A stretch of 63,573 bases of DNA from Thermoleophilia bacterium. Lineage in GTDB: Bacteria; Actinomycetota; Thermoleophilia; Gaiellales; Gaiellaceae. The notes beneath the pieces are model-generated. The model was given only the letters and a program-made list of their open reading frames with translations, did no database searches and was not told where the DNA came from. Each line of letters opens with the position of its first letter. The stretch's first letter is position 1. The position numbers were made by a program, and so were the translations under genes. The stretch covers positions 1-63,573 of the forward strand of contig SHVL01000004.1 in the NCBI GenBank assembly GCA_009694305.1, given 5' to 3'. Shown piece by piece: positions 1-9,158 of the stretch.

Positions 1-703
1 CCTGACCGGGGTCGAGGTAGCCGAGTACGACCGTGTGCTCGACGCTCGGAAGCTCTGTCAGGAGCCCCTGCACGACGCCGGTGCGGTCGAAGTCCTTGCC
101 GCCGTAGCGGTAGCCGTCCACCGTGAGCAGGACGCGCGGCTCGATCTGTGCAAAGCGGTCGATCACGCTGCGGGCACCGAAGTCGGGGGAGCAGCTCGAC
201 CAGATAGCACCGATAGAGGCGCAGGCGAGCAACGCGGCCACCGCCTCTGGGATGTTCGGGAGATACGCGACAACGCGATCGCCGGGGCCGACTCCGAGGG
301 AGCGGAGACCACCGGCGAGCCTTGCCACCTCGTCGCGAAGCTCGCCGCGCGTCATCGCAGCGAGGGGCCGCAACTCGGAGGCATGCCTGATCGCCACCGC
401 CTCGAGATCGGTCGACCGCAGCGCGTGCTCGGCAAAGTTCAGGCGCGCACCGGGGAACCACTCGGCCCCGGGCATCGCCCGCGACCCGAGCACTCGCTCG
501 TACGGGGACGAGGCGATGCCACCGAACCGCTCCCAGATGGAGGCCCAGAATCCCTCGAGATCGGTCGTTGACCATTCCCAGAGGCTTGCGTAGTCGGGCA
601 GGTCGAGTCCGCGCGTCTGCTCGAGCCAGCGCGTGTACCCCGTGATCGTCGCACGCTCGATGCGCCCTGCATCCGGACTCCAGAGGATGGGTGGCACCGT
701 CAT
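1..703 (-). CDS. Acetoacetyl-CoA synthetase, N-terminal part (runs off left edge)
   Basis: Acyl-adenylate-forming enzyme that would activate acetoacetate (or a close acyl acid) to its CoA thioester with ATP. About 234 N-terminal residues are present; the catalytic core lies beyond position 1. The protein opens MTVPPILWSPDAGRI and carries family-typical stretches: WFPGARLNFAEH near residue 75, a GDRVVAYLPN segment near 135, then CSPDFG and VDGYRYGGKDFDR. These match the acetoacetyl-CoA synthetase branch better than acetyl-CoA synthetase. ATG at 703 is the first sensible start. It diverges from the zinc-ribbon/PAS gene with 56 bases between them. Substrate is inferred from family resemblance only. 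Confidence 0.85.
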   Translation of the reverse strand, partial: MTVPPILWSPDAGRIERATITGYTRWLEQTRGLDLPDYASLWEWSTTDLEGFWASIWERFGGIASSPYERVLGSRAMPGAEWFPGARLNFAEHALRSTDLEAVAIRHASELRPLAAMTRGELRDEVARLAGGLRSLGVGPGDRVVAYLPNIPEAVAALLACASIGAIWSSCSPDFGARSVIDRFAQIEPRVLLTVDGYRYGGKDFDRTGVVQGLLTELPSVEHTVVLGYLDPGQ

Positions 704-747
704 GTCACCAGTCTGCACTGCTACGCCGTCCCTTGCGCCGTAGAGCC

Positions 748-753
748 TACGAT
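748..753 (+). promoter_or_regulatory. -10 box TACGAT for the zinc-ribbon/PAS gene
   Basis: TACGAT lies six bases before GTG 760, placing the expected transcription start on the start codon. This chooses GTG 760 over an upstream ATG at 691 that would overlap the divergent synthetase gene. No convincing -35 box is visible. Confidence 0.55.
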
Positions 754-759
754 ATCCCC

Positions 760-1224
760 GTGCCGGTCTACATCTGCCCGAACTGCAAAAACCGATCCGT
801 TGACATCGACGGGTTCGAGGGCCTCACCGACTCGGATGCCCTCCAGTGCCGCCGCTGTGGCTTCGGGTTCATCTTCCAGCTGCTCGAGGACTACTACCCC
901 GCTCCGGCGACCGGATTCATCGTCTGTGACTGCGACGCACGGGTGCTCGCCTCGGGCCGTGGCGTCTTCGAGCTGACGGGATTCCAGGAGACCGACCTGA
1001 TGGGGCAGGACGTGGCCGAGGTGCTCACGCTCTCCGACCGGGCGCCCATCGGCGTCGTCCGCGAGTGGGGAGTGCGCCAGCTGGGGCTCGAGCTCGAGCT
1101 CTCGACGAGCGCTGCTATCCGCAAGCCCGTCACCGTTGACCTGTTCCCCGCCTACGACGAGGACGGCGGCCTGCTCGTGGCCCTGACTCCACGGACGCCG
1201 GGTGCTACCCGGGCAACCGGCTGA
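760..1224 (+). CDS. Zinc-ribbon plus PAS-like domain protein
   Basis: A 154-residue soluble protein. The N-terminus has a two-knuckle zinc ribbon, CPNC near residue 6 and CRRC near residue 32. A PAS-like segment follows (TGFIVCDCDARVLASGRGVFELTGFQ, given here in pieces: TGFIVCDCD, VFELTGFQ, then a DLMGQDVAEVL motif), typical of small sensor folds where a strand-helix pair follows the 'G' turn. No output domain is attached, so it is probably an adaptor or a sensor acting through a partner. GTG 760 is preferred because a -10 box sits directly upstream. Function unknown; the domain calls are by eye. Confidence 0.7.
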   Translation: MPVYICPNCKNRSVDIDGFEGLTDSDALQCRRCGFGFIFQLLEDYYPAPATGFIVCDCDARVLASGRGVFELTGFQETDLMGQDVAEVLTLSDRAPIGVVREWGVRQLGLELELSTSAAIRKPVTVDLFPAYDEDGGLLVALTPRTPGATRATG

Positions 1225-1323
1225 AACCTGCCACCCGGACTGCGACGGTGAGAGATGCAAGCGTGACGGTAGAGTGAAGCCCGTGCCTTGCAGTCGCAAG
1301 CGTGGCCGAACGAGGCGATCCCG

Positions 1324-3036
1324 GTGAGGCTCGCCCTCGCCCAGCTCAACGCCATCGTCGGTGACCTCGGGGGCAACCGCGAGCTGATCGTCGGTGCGAT
1401 CCGCGAGGCACGGGCGGCGGGAGCCGATCTCGTCGTCTTCCCCGAGCTCGCCGTCACCGGGTACCCCCCGGAAGACCTCCTGCTGCGACCGGGCTTCATC
1501 AGGGCGGCCCGGGCATCCCTGGACGAGATCGCAACCGCAACGGAGGGGATCACGGCCCTCGTCGGCTGCCCGCTCTTCGACCGCGACCTCGCAAACGCCT
1601 GTGCGATCCTCTCGGGCGGCGAGATCCGTGGGAGCTACCGCAAGCAGTTCCTGCCGAACTACGGCGTCTTCGACGAGCACCGGTACTTTGCCGCGGGCCG
1701 TGAGCTCGTCCTCCTCCGCTGCGGTGACGTGCTCGTCGGCCCGACCATCTGCGAGGACATCTGGCAGTCGGGGCCCCCGGCCACCGACCTCGCCCTCGAA
1801 GGAGCCCAGCTGATCGTCAACCTCTCCGCCTCCCCCTTTCACGTCGGCAAGGCGGAGGACCGCGAGGAGATGCTCGTCACCCGGGCGCGCGACAACGCCT
1901 CGTACGTCGCTTTCTGCAACCTCGTCGGCGGCCAGGACGAGCTCGTCTTCGATGGGCATTCGGTCGTGCTCGACGACGAGGGCGAGGTGATCGCGCGCGC
2001 GCCCGGCTTCGAAGAATGCCTGCTCGTCGTTGACCTCGACCCCACCGAGGCGATCGGCCGCAGGCTGCGCGACGTACGCCGGCGCGAGCTCGAACGCAGC
2101 CGTGAAACCGCTCCCGCCGCGACGGTGATCGACATCCCCGTCGCGGTCTTCGGGGGCGAGCCCGTTGCACCGGTCGTCGTCCCGTTCGCACCGGAGCTCG
2201 AGCAGATGCGGCTCGCTCTCGGCCTCGGTGTCCGCGACTACGTCGAGAAGAGCGGGTTCAGCGAGGTCGTGATCGCCATCTCCGGGGGTATCGACTCTGC
2301 ACTCACCGCGGCGATCTGCGCCGACGCTCTCGGGGCGAGCCGCGTCCACACCGTGTCGATGCCGTCGCGCTACTCGTCGCAAGGCACCCGTGACGACGCG
2401 CGCGAGGTGAGCGTCAACCTCGGCGCCGACTTCCGCGAGATCCCGATCGAAGACGTCGTGGGTGCGTTCACCGATGCTCTGGCCGACTCATTCGCCGGAC
2501 GTGAGCCCGACCTGGCAGAGGAGAACCTCCAGGCCCGCGTCCGCGGCACGATGCTGATGGCGCTCTCGAACAAGTTCGGCTGGCTCGTGATCTCCACCGG
2601 CAACAAGTCGGAGATGGCCGTCGGCTACGCAACGCTCTACGGGGACATGGTCGGTGGCTTCGCGCTGCTCAAGGACGTCTTCAAGACCGACGTCTTCCGC
2701 CTCTCGCGCCATCTCAACGAGCGGGCGGGCCGGGAGCTGATCCCGATGACGACGATCGAGCGGCCCCCGAGCGCCGAGTTGCGGGCAGAGCAGCGCGACG
2801 ATCAGTCGCTGCCGCCCTACGATCTGCTCGACCCGGTCCTCGAGGCCTACGTCGAGCTCGACCGCTCGCGCGAGGAGCTGCTCGCCGAGTTCGACGCCGC
2901 CACGGTCGAGCGGGTGCTCGCGCTCGTTGACCGGTCGGAGTACAAGCGCCGCCAGGCACCGCCCGGTGTGAAGCTCCGCCCGCGCGCGTTCGGCCGCGAC
3001 TGGCGCCTGCCGATCGCCAAGCGCTGGTACGGCTAG
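1324..3036 (+). CDS. nadE: Glutamine-dependent NAD+ synthetase
   Basis: Makes NAD+ from nicotinic acid adenine dinucleotide and ATP, using ammonia released from glutamine. The 570-residue protein has an N-terminal nitrilase-type glutaminase: catalytic Glu in FPELAVTGYPPEDL near residue 41, Lys in YRKQFLPNYGVFDE, and Cys in VGPTICEDIW. The C-terminal ATP-pyrophosphatase half has the AISGGIDSALT loop and the STGNKSEMAVGYATLYGDM signature. GTG 1324 gives the usual MRLALAQLN opening and has GAGG nine bases upstream; a TTG at 1288 would add a 12-residue non-conserved tail. The TAG stop lies inside a short inverted-repeat element, so the extreme C-terminus was probably set by its insertion. Confidence 0.95.
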   Translation: MRLALAQLNAIVGDLGGNRELIVGAIREARAAGADLVVFPELAVTGYPPEDLLLRPGFIRAARASLDEIATATEGITALVGCPLFDRDLANACAILSGGEIRGSYRKQFLPNYGVFDEHRYFAAGRELVLLRCGDVLVGPTICEDIWQSGPPATDLALEGAQLIVNLSASPFHVGKAEDREEMLVTRARDNASYVAFCNLVGGQDELVFDGHSVVLDDEGEVIARAPGFEECLLVVDLDPTEAIGRRLRDVRRRELERSRETAPAATVIDIPVAVFGGEPVAPVVVPFAPELEQMRLALGLGVRDYVEKSGFSEVVIAISGGIDSALTAAICADALGASRVHTVSMPSRYSSQGTRDDAREVSVNLGADFREIPIEDVVGAFTDALADSFAGREPDLAEENLQARVRGTMLMALSNKFGWLVISTGNKSEMAVGYATLYGDMVGGFALLKDVFKTDVFRLSRHLNERAGRELIPMTTIERPPSAELRAEQRDDQSLPPYDLLDPVLEAYVELDRSREELLAEFDAATVERVLALVDRSEYKRRQAPPGVKLRPRAFGRDWRLPIAKRWYG

Positions 3037-3199
3037 TGCGCTGTTCCGGAAGTCGCCTGGTGATCCTGGCGCGCGAAAAGCAAGCCGGGCAAGGGCGCAG
3101 GGAACCCCGATATCGGGTCATACCAGGGCGACGAAGGACGTGGCGCGGCGCCGCTTTGCAGCCGCCCAGGGCCCGAGTGACTTCCGGAACGGTGCACTA
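3034..3199. mobile_element. 166-bp terminal-inverted-repeat element (MITE-like)
   Basis: The ends are TAGTGCGCTGTTCCGGAAGTC at the left (3034-3054) and its near-exact reverse complement at the right (3179-3199), matching at 19 of 21 positions. No open frame inside looks like a gene. Both ends carry TA, as would be left by an IS630/Tc1-type TA target duplication, but I cannot name the parent family. It fills the whole space between convergent nadE and the Nudix gene and supplies the nadE stop codon. It could alternatively act as a bidirectional terminator-like structure. Confidence 0.65.
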
Positions 3200-3201
3200 G
3201 C

Positions 3202-3684
3202 TCACACCCCGGCGTCGATCGGAGTGAGTGGCGCACCGTTCGCCACCAGATCGCGCAGGAGTTCCGGGAGGCGGCGGGGAGCGAAGGTTGCGTCCGCCTC
3301 CTCGAGCTCGGCGAGCGTCCACCAGCGGAGCTCGAAGACGTACTCCGCGTTCAGCTGCTCCCAGGAGTGGCGGGGCGCGGGAATGAATGACGGCGTGCGA
3401 ACGAGGTGGTACTGCTCCCGCTGCCCGTCGTACTGGCCACCGATGAACGGGACGATGTGCAGCCGCGTCCAGACGACGGGACCGACCTCGACGCCCTCGA
3501 GCCCAGCCTCCTCTGCGAGCTCGCGCCGGATCGCCTCCTCGCTGCTCTCCCCCGCCTCGATCCCACCGCCCGGCGTTGCCCAGAACGTCTTCCCGGTCGG
3601 AAACAGAAACCGGACGAGCAGGATGCGATCGTCCGGGTCGAGCACGATCGCCCGGGCCGCCGAGCGGATCCGGAGGTCGGTCAC
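3202..3684 (-). CDS. Nudix hydrolase
   Basis: A 160-residue pyrophosphohydrolase acting on a nucleoside diphosphate linked to another group; the substrate cannot be read from sequence. The Nudix box is intact around residues 40-62 ([17 protein letters not shown] followed by LAEEAGL), with the REx2EE metal-binding glutamates. A WATPGGG lead-in and a C-terminal WWTLAEL motif are usual for the family. GTG 3684 overlaps the TGA of the upstream glycosylase gene (GTGA), indicating translational coupling, so a longer reading from 3741 is not needed. The pair may be a small nucleotide-hygiene and DNA-repair unit. Confidence 0.9.
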   Translation of the reverse strand: MTDLRIRSAARAIVLDPDDRILLVRFLFPTGKTFWATPGGGIEAGESSEEAIRRELAEEAGLEGVEVGPVVWTRLHIVPFIGGQYDGQREQYHLVRTPSFIPAPRHSWEQLNAEYVFELRWWTLAELEEADATFAPRRLPELLRDLVANGAPLTPIDAGV

Positions 3685-4211
3685 GGCGCAGAGCCCACGA
3701 GGTCGCGCAGTGCGGTGAACCACTGCAGCCGCTCCTCCCACGGAACGGCCGCATTGGCGGGAGAGGTCGAGGGCAGCACGAAGAGCGAGGTGCCCTCGAG
3801 GCGACGCTTCTGCAGTCCGTGCTCTGGTCGCTCACGAAATGGCCCGCGATACGCCTCCTTGCCCACAAAGGCGATGACGCCTGGCATCAACTCCCGGGCA
3901 AGTGCCTCGAGTCGCTCCGCACTTCCGGCGAAGTCGCCAGCGCGGAGATCGCCGGAGCCGGGCGTCGTCCGGTAGGCCGCGTTCGTGACGCCGATGCCCC
4001 GTGGCAGCAAGTCGAATTGCTCGGTCGGCTCGAACAGATGCGGCGTGAAGCCGGCCTCGTGCAAGAGGCGCCAGAAGTCGTTGCGAGGATTCGCGAAGTG
4101 CGCGCTCGCGGTGTCGGAGAAACGGCCCGGATTGATCCCGCAGAAAACGACCCCCAACCCGGGCGCAAGGACGTCGGGAACGGCGGAGGGCGTCTGCCCG
4201 GCGGCTGCTAT
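3681..4211 (-). CDS. mug: G/U mismatch-specific (Mug-type) DNA glycosylase, unusual start
   Basis: Removes uracil or damaged pyrimidines opposite guanine. Family motifs are clear: VPDVLAPGL, then [13 protein letters not shown] (the GINPG active-site loop), [15 protein letters not shown] and the late [12 protein letters not shown] (substrate-binding SPAN-type loop). No ATG, GTG or TTG precedes the conserved N-terminal VPDVLAPGL motif within the family's usual length. The only candidate that gives the usual length (about 176 residues, opening [13 protein letters not shown]) is ATA at 4211, which overlaps the TAG stop of the upstream small gene as ATAG. A GTG much further upstream would read through that whole gene in another frame. 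The start is therefore uncertain; the function is solid. Confidence 0.8.
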   Translation of the reverse strand: MAAAGQTPSAVPDVLAPGLGVVFCGINPGRFSDTASAHFANPRNDFWRLLHEAGFTPHLFEPTEQFDLLPRGIGVTNAAYRTTPGSGDLRAGDFAGSAERLEALARELMPGVIAFVGKEAYRGPFRERPEHGLQKRRLEGTSLFVLPSTSPANAAVPWEERLQWFTALRDLVGSAP

Positions 4212-4399
4212 GCCGCTTCGGACTCGCGCGCTTCGAGGCGCGCCTCGAACGCGAGGCGAATGCGCTCCGTGAGCACAGCGGTGGACTCCACGATCACGGG
4301 GTCGCTCGGACGGACGACCTTGACGGTGTCCTCTGCGCCCCTCTGGCCATAGCACCGGAGGTAGCACTCGTCCTCGCTCAGCGGCCTCAACCGTTGCAT
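4208..4399 (-). CDS. Small conserved-looking protein, 63 residues
   Basis: Unrecognised 63-residue acidic protein beginning MQRLRPLSEDECYLRCYG. It has strong GC bias at third codon positions and two cysteines near the start. ATG 4399 lies seven bases after a TACGGT -10 box, so a leaderless transcript is likely. Its stop overlaps the apparent start of the Mug glycosylase gene, making it the first cistron of a three-gene unit with Mug and Nudix. It could be a regulator or accessory of the glycosylase; nothing in the sequence proves that. Confidence 0.6.
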   Translation of the reverse strand: MQRLRPLSEDECYLRCYGQRGAEDTVKVVRPSDPVIVESTAVLTERIRLAFEARLEARESEAA

Positions 4400-4406
4400 T
4401 GACCGA

Positions 4407-4412
4407 ACCGTA
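4407..4412 (-). promoter_or_regulatory. -10 box TACGGT for the 63-residue protein/mug/Nudix unit
   Basis: TACGGT is seven bases before ATG 4399. This fixes the start of the small gene at the internal ATG rather than a longer reading from 4522. Confidence 0.5.
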
Positions 4413-4487
4413 GGTGAGCGTCCGGACAGTAGAGGCTCTGTAGCTCGGCAGGACGGCCCGAAGGGGACGTTCTCCACACTGCCCTCC

Positions 4488-4601
4488 GTGGACGAGATCG
4501 GTACTCTCCTGCTCGACGGCAAGCGCGACTTCTCTGTCGGCGGCTCGCTGTCCGCAAAGCTCGACTACCACCGGACTGTCAACGGAGAGGACTTCTCTTG
4601 A
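4488..4601 (+). CDS. Possible 37-residue upstream ORF coupled to the PLP enzyme
   Basis: GTG 4488 opens a 37-codon frame (MDEIGTLLLDGKRDF...) with GC at most third positions. Its TGA overlaps the TTG start of the PLP-enzyme gene as TTGA, the same coupling geometry seen between other genes here. It could be a small protein or a leader peptide controlling the downstream gene. There is no clear ribosome site or -10 box at GTG 4488, so the call is tentative. Confidence 0.35.
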   Translation: MDEIGTLLLDGKRDFSVGGSLSAKLDYHRTVNGEDFS

Positions 4602-5770
4602 GTGCCACCCTACTCGATGTCACCGCTGTTCGTTCCCGCTTCACAGCCCTGCAACGTCGGCTCGCGTTCTTCGACGGCCCCGGCGGCACGCAGGTTCCCG
4701 ACGAGGTGATCGATGCGATCTCCGGCTACCTCCGCTCCGACAACGCCAACGTCGGCGCTCCCTACGAGACCTCCCGCCGGACGAGCGCGCTCGTTGACCT
4801 CGCGCATGAGCGGGCCGGCGACTTCCTCGGCTGCTCCGGCGACGAGATCGCCTTCGGACAGAGCATGACGTCGCTCAACTTCCTGCTCACACGGGCACTT
4901 GCGCGGGAGCTGAAGGCCGGTGACGAGGTGCTCGTGACGAAGCTCGACCACGACGGCAACGTCGCACCCTGGCTTGCGCTCCAGGAGGATCTCGGAATCG
5001 TCGTCCGCAACGTCGGGATCAACGCCGACCTCTCGCTCGACTACGACGACCTCGCCTCGAAGCTCAGTGACCGCACGCGCGTCGTCGCCTTCCCGCTCGC
5101 TGCCAACTCCGTCGGAACGGCACCCGACGTGCAGCGGATCGTCGGGCTCGCCCACAGTGTCGGGGCCCTCGCCTGGGGTGACGCCGTCCACTTCGGGCCG
5201 CACGGCCCGATCGACGTGACCGCCTGGGACATCGACGTGCTGCTCTGCTCGCCATACAAGTTCTACGGGCCGCACATGGGGATGGCCTACGGGAAGAAGG
5301 AGCTGCTCGCATCGTGGCGCCCCTACAAGGTGCGCCCGGCCGCTGATGACCCCGCGGGACACCGCTACGAGCTCGGCACCTGCCAGCACGAGTTGCTCGC
5401 CGGCCTCGTCGCCGCGCTCGGCTACATCGACTCGCTGGGCTGGGACGCGATGCTGGCCCATGAGCGTGCGCTCGGGCAGCGATTCCTCGACGGCGTGCCG
5501 GCCGGCTTGGATCTCTACGGCCTGCCCACGATGGAGGGCCGCGTGCCGACGTTCTGCTTCAACGTGCCGGGCCACACCTCCGAGGAGGTCGCGACGCATC
5601 TCGCCGACAAGCACGAGGTCGCCGTCTGGTGGGGCAACTACTACGCGCTCGAGACGATGCGCGCGCTCGGCCTCGACGAGTGGATGGGGGCCGTCCGTGC
5701 CGGCATCGTGCACTACAACACCGAGGAAGAGGTAGACCGCCTGCTCGCGGGCGTCGCGGAACTCGTGTGA
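4598..5770 (+). CDS. Cysteine desulfurase-like class V aminotransferase
   Basis: A 390-residue PLP enzyme of the fold-type I class V family, in the cysteine-desulfurase-like subgroup. The N-terminus has the FFDGPGGTQVPDEV motif. A pyridoxal-stacking region appears at GQSMTSLNFLL, the cofactor-binding Asp/His at WGDAVHFGPHG, and the Schiff-base lysine in CSPYKFYGPHMG near residue 222. It lacks neighbouring Fe-S scaffold genes, so a role outside cluster assembly is likely; the substrate is unknown. TTG 4598 is preceded by GGAGAGG with seven-base spacing. Its last codon overlaps the start of the next gene (GTG at 5767 with TGA 5768-5770). Confidence 0.85.
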   Translation: MSATLLDVTAVRSRFTALQRRLAFFDGPGGTQVPDEVIDAISGYLRSDNANVGAPYETSRRTSALVDLAHERAGDFLGCSGDEIAFGQSMTSLNFLLTRALARELKAGDEVLVTKLDHDGNVAPWLALQEDLGIVVRNVGINADLSLDYDDLASKLSDRTRVVAFPLAANSVGTAPDVQRIVGLAHSVGALAWGDAVHFGPHGPIDVTAWDIDVLLCSPYKFYGPHMGMAYGKKELLASWRPYKVRPAADDPAGHRYELGTCQHELLAGLVAALGYIDSLGWDAMLAHERALGQRFLDGVPAGLDLYGLPTMEGRVPTFCFNVPGHTSEEVATHLADKHEVAVWWGNYYALETMRALGLDEWMGAVRAGIVHYNTEEEVDRLLAGVAELV

Positions 5771-6732
5771 AGATCCTCGTTCTCGGCGGCACCGTCTTCG
5801 TCGGACGTGCGCTCGTCGAGGCCGCGCTCACCGCCGGCAACGAGCTGACCCTCTTTCACCGGGGCCTCACGAATCCCGGCTTGTTTCCCGACGCCGAGCA
5901 CGTGCTCGGCGACCGCGACGGTGGCCTCGGCCTGCTCGAGGGCCGGAGCTGGGACGTCTGCATCGACGTCTCCGGGTACCTGCCGAGGCTCGTCGGCGAC
6001 TCCGCCGCGGCGCTGTGCGACACCGTCGAGCGCTACGTCTACGTCTCCAGCATCTCGGTGTACGCAGATCTCTCGGTCCCGCGGGACGAAGATGGGCCGA
6101 TCGCCACGATCGAGGACGAGACGGCGGAGGAGATAACCGGAGAGAGCTGCGGGGCGCTGAAGGCTCTTGGCGAGCGAGCCGTGACAGGCGCCTACGGCGA
6201 GCGGGCGGCGATCGTACGGCCGGGATACGTCATCGGCCCGCACGACGACACCGGACGATTTCCATGGTGGGCCCACCGGGCAGCGCGGGGCGGCGAGATG
6301 ATCGTGCCGGCGTCACTCGCACGAGAGTTCCAGGCGATCGACACCCGCGACCTGGCCGACTTCCTACTGATCAGGGCCCGCTCTCCCCTCACGGGCATCT
6401 TCAACGCGACCGGGCCCGTGCCGCCGGTGACGATGCTCGACCTCGTCGAGGCGGCCGCGAGCGCGAGCGACACGGATCTGAACGTCGAGGTGATCGACGA
6501 CGCATTCCTGACCGGGAAGGTCACAGACGAGGAGTTGCCGCTCTGGGACGACGATCCTTCCTGGACGGCATGGGCCAGGGTGGACGTCTCGAAGGCGATC
6601 GGCGCCGGCCTGAAGTTCCGGCCGATCGACGACACCGTGGCAGCGACGCTTGCCCACACCACGCCCGTGCCGGGCATCGGGCTCGGGCCTGCACGCGAGG
6701 CGGAGCTGCTCGCTGCCTGGCACGCGCGCTGA
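5767..6732 (+). CDS. NAD(P)-dependent epimerase/dehydratase family protein
   Basis: A 321-residue extended short-chain dehydrogenase fold. The Rossmann motif LVLGGTVFVGRALVEAAL opens the protein, followed by CIDVSGYLPR and a VYVSSISVYAD segment in the catalytic region. The usual YxxxK pair is not obvious after it (CGALKALGE is at that place), so the enzyme may be a diverged, isomerase-like member, like many such proteins beside unrelated PLP enzymes. GTG 5767 overlaps the upstream stop, so the two genes are translated together. The substrate is unknown. It converges on mntH with 24 bases between stops. Confidence 0.8.
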   Translation: MKILVLGGTVFVGRALVEAALTAGNELTLFHRGLTNPGLFPDAEHVLGDRDGGLGLLEGRSWDVCIDVSGYLPRLVGDSAAALCDTVERYVYVSSISVYADLSVPRDEDGPIATIEDETAEEITGESCGALKALGERAVTGAYGERAAIVRPGYVIGPHDDTGRFPWWAHRAARGGEMIVPASLAREFQAIDTRDLADFLLIRARSPLTGIFNATGPVPPVTMLDLVEAAASASDTDLNVEVIDDAFLTGKVTDEELPLWDDDPSWTAWARVDVSKAIGAGLKFRPIDDTVAATLAHTTPVPGIGLGPAREAELLAAWHAR

Positions 6733-6756
6733 GGCCGGGGTCGGGTCAGGGACTCA

Positions 6757-8121
<1,365 letters not shown>

Positions 8122-8127
8122 CACGTG

Positions 8128-8133
8128 ACCCTA
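8128..8133 (-). promoter_or_regulatory. -10 box TAGGGT of mntH
   Basis: TAGGGT sits six bases before ATG 8121. Seventeen bases upstream is TTAGGC (8151-8156), a plausible -35 that is itself part of the palindromic operator. Confidence 0.6.
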
Positions 8134-8139
8134 ACACGA

Positions 8140-8159
8140 TATTTAGGACTGCCTAAATA
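8140..8159. promoter_or_regulatory. Palindromic DtxR/MntR-type operator in the mntH promoter
   Basis: TATTTAGGACTGCCTAAATA is a perfect inverted repeat with 8-bp arms and a 4-bp centre. TTTAGG...CCTAAA agrees with the TTAGG-type half-sites bound by DtxR/IdeR/MntR repressors. It covers the -35 hexamer of mntH, so binding would block RNA polymerase. The far end is 20 bases from the amidase stop. Confidence 0.75.
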
Positions 8160-8178
8160 CTGCCGTCTCCGGACGACT

Positions 8179-8901
8179 TCAACAACGTGTCGGCGACCGG
8201 CCGAGAAACCGCAGAACGCCGCGGCAGAGTCCCCGTGCCGCCCGCTCGCGGTAGGCCGCCGTCGCGAGCGCGCCGTCCTCGGTCGGATTCGTCATGAAGC
8301 CCACCTCGACGAGGATCGTGGGGACGTCGGCCCAGTTGAACCCCGTGAAGTCCGTGCGCTCCTGAAGGCCTCGATCCGGAAACCCGAGCGATCGAACGAG
8401 CTCTCGCTGCACCATCCGAGCGGCGGCGCGGCTGCGAACGTAGATGTCGTCTGTCCATCCGGCCCGAAGTGCCGGATAGAGGGTGTGCGAGCCCCGTGCT
8501 CCCTGCGCTGAAGCACCATCGGCGTGGACGCGCAGAAAGAGCGCTGCGCCGGCACGGTTGGCGATCCCGGCGCGAGCGACGTTGCCGATGCTCGTGCCGG
8601 CCGTGCGGGTCCGGGTCATCACGACCCGGACGCCTGCCCGCTCGAGCAGCGCACCCACACGCAGCGAGATTGCAAGATTCAGCTGCGCTTCCGTCGTACC
8701 CGAGACAACACCGGTCGTACCGCCGCCATCCTTGATCTTCCTCGTTCTCGAACCCGGCCCGATCGGCTCGGTCTGGAGATTTGCCCGGAGATCGTGGCCC
8801 GGATCGATCACGACGACCGGTGGGGCAGCTGCAGCAGCACCGGCGGCCACGAGAGCTGCACCAGCGAAGACGAGGCCGTGGGTGCTCACGATCCGCCGCA
8901 C
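8179..8901 (-). CDS. N-acetylmuramoyl-L-alanine amidase (Amidase_3), exported
   Basis: Zinc hydrolase that cuts the amide bond between MurNAc and the stem peptide in peptidoglycan. A short N-terminal signal sequence (MRRIVSTHGLVFAGAAL then an alanine run) precedes the catalytic domain. Zinc and catalytic residues are visible: His in VVIDPGHD, Glu in GTTEAQLNLA, His in FLRVHADGAS and Glu in ILVEVGFMTN. GTG 8901 is chosen because it gives a basic n-region to the signal; GTG 8889 has a better-placed AGGAG and is the alternative. It lies 17 bases after the stop of a 62-residue membrane protein and is probably co-transcribed with it. Confidence 0.88.
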   Translation of the reverse strand: MRRIVSTHGLVFAGAALVAAGAAAAAPPVVVIDPGHDLRANLQTEPIGPGSRTRKIKDGGGTTGVVSGTTEAQLNLAISLRVGALLERAGVRVVMTRTRTAGTSIGNVARAGIANRAGAALFLRVHADGASAQGARGSHTLYPALRAGWTDDIYVRSRAAARMVQRELVRSLGFPDRGLQERTDFTGFNWADVPTILVEVGFMTNPTEDGALATAAYRERAARGLCRGVLRFLGRSPTRC

Positions 8902-8918
8902 TCCTGACCGGGACGGAG

Positions 8919-9107
8919 TCAGCGCGGAGGCCCGGCGACGCGCCGCACGAGGGCAAGGGTCACATAGGCGCCCGGTACGAAGAGCACCGCAGCAGCCACC
9001 ATCAGCGCCTTCGCCGCAGTGCTGTCGAGATCCACGGCGAGCGCAGCCAGCATGCAGAAAGCGCCGAGAGCACACAGGGTGGGCCCGAGATACTCACTGC
9101 GTCTCAC
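8919..9107 (-). CDS. Small two-helix membrane protein, 62 residues
   Basis: Starts MRRSEYLGPTLCALGAFC and has two hydrophobic segments (about residues 8-26 and 35-54) separated by a short loop, with basic ends. GTG 9107 follows TACTCT almost directly. I do not recognise the family. Its position just upstream of the amidase suggests a common transcript and possibly an envelope role. Confidence 0.55.
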   Translation of the reverse strand: MRRSEYLGPTLCALGAFCMLAALAVDLDSTAAKALMVAAAVLFVPGAYVTLALVRRVAGPPR

Positions 9108-9158
9108 GAGAGTAGCGTGCCAGGTGGCCGCTCGAACCTCTCGAGCCTCAAGTCTGGG

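Noticed and set aside
721-2382. Long minus-strand open frame of about 550 codons antisense to the PAS gene and nadE
   Set aside because: Arg/Asp/Glu/Val-rich composition with no recognisable motif; it is the complement of a well-supported NAD+ synthetase. Typical shadow frame of GC-rich coding DNA.
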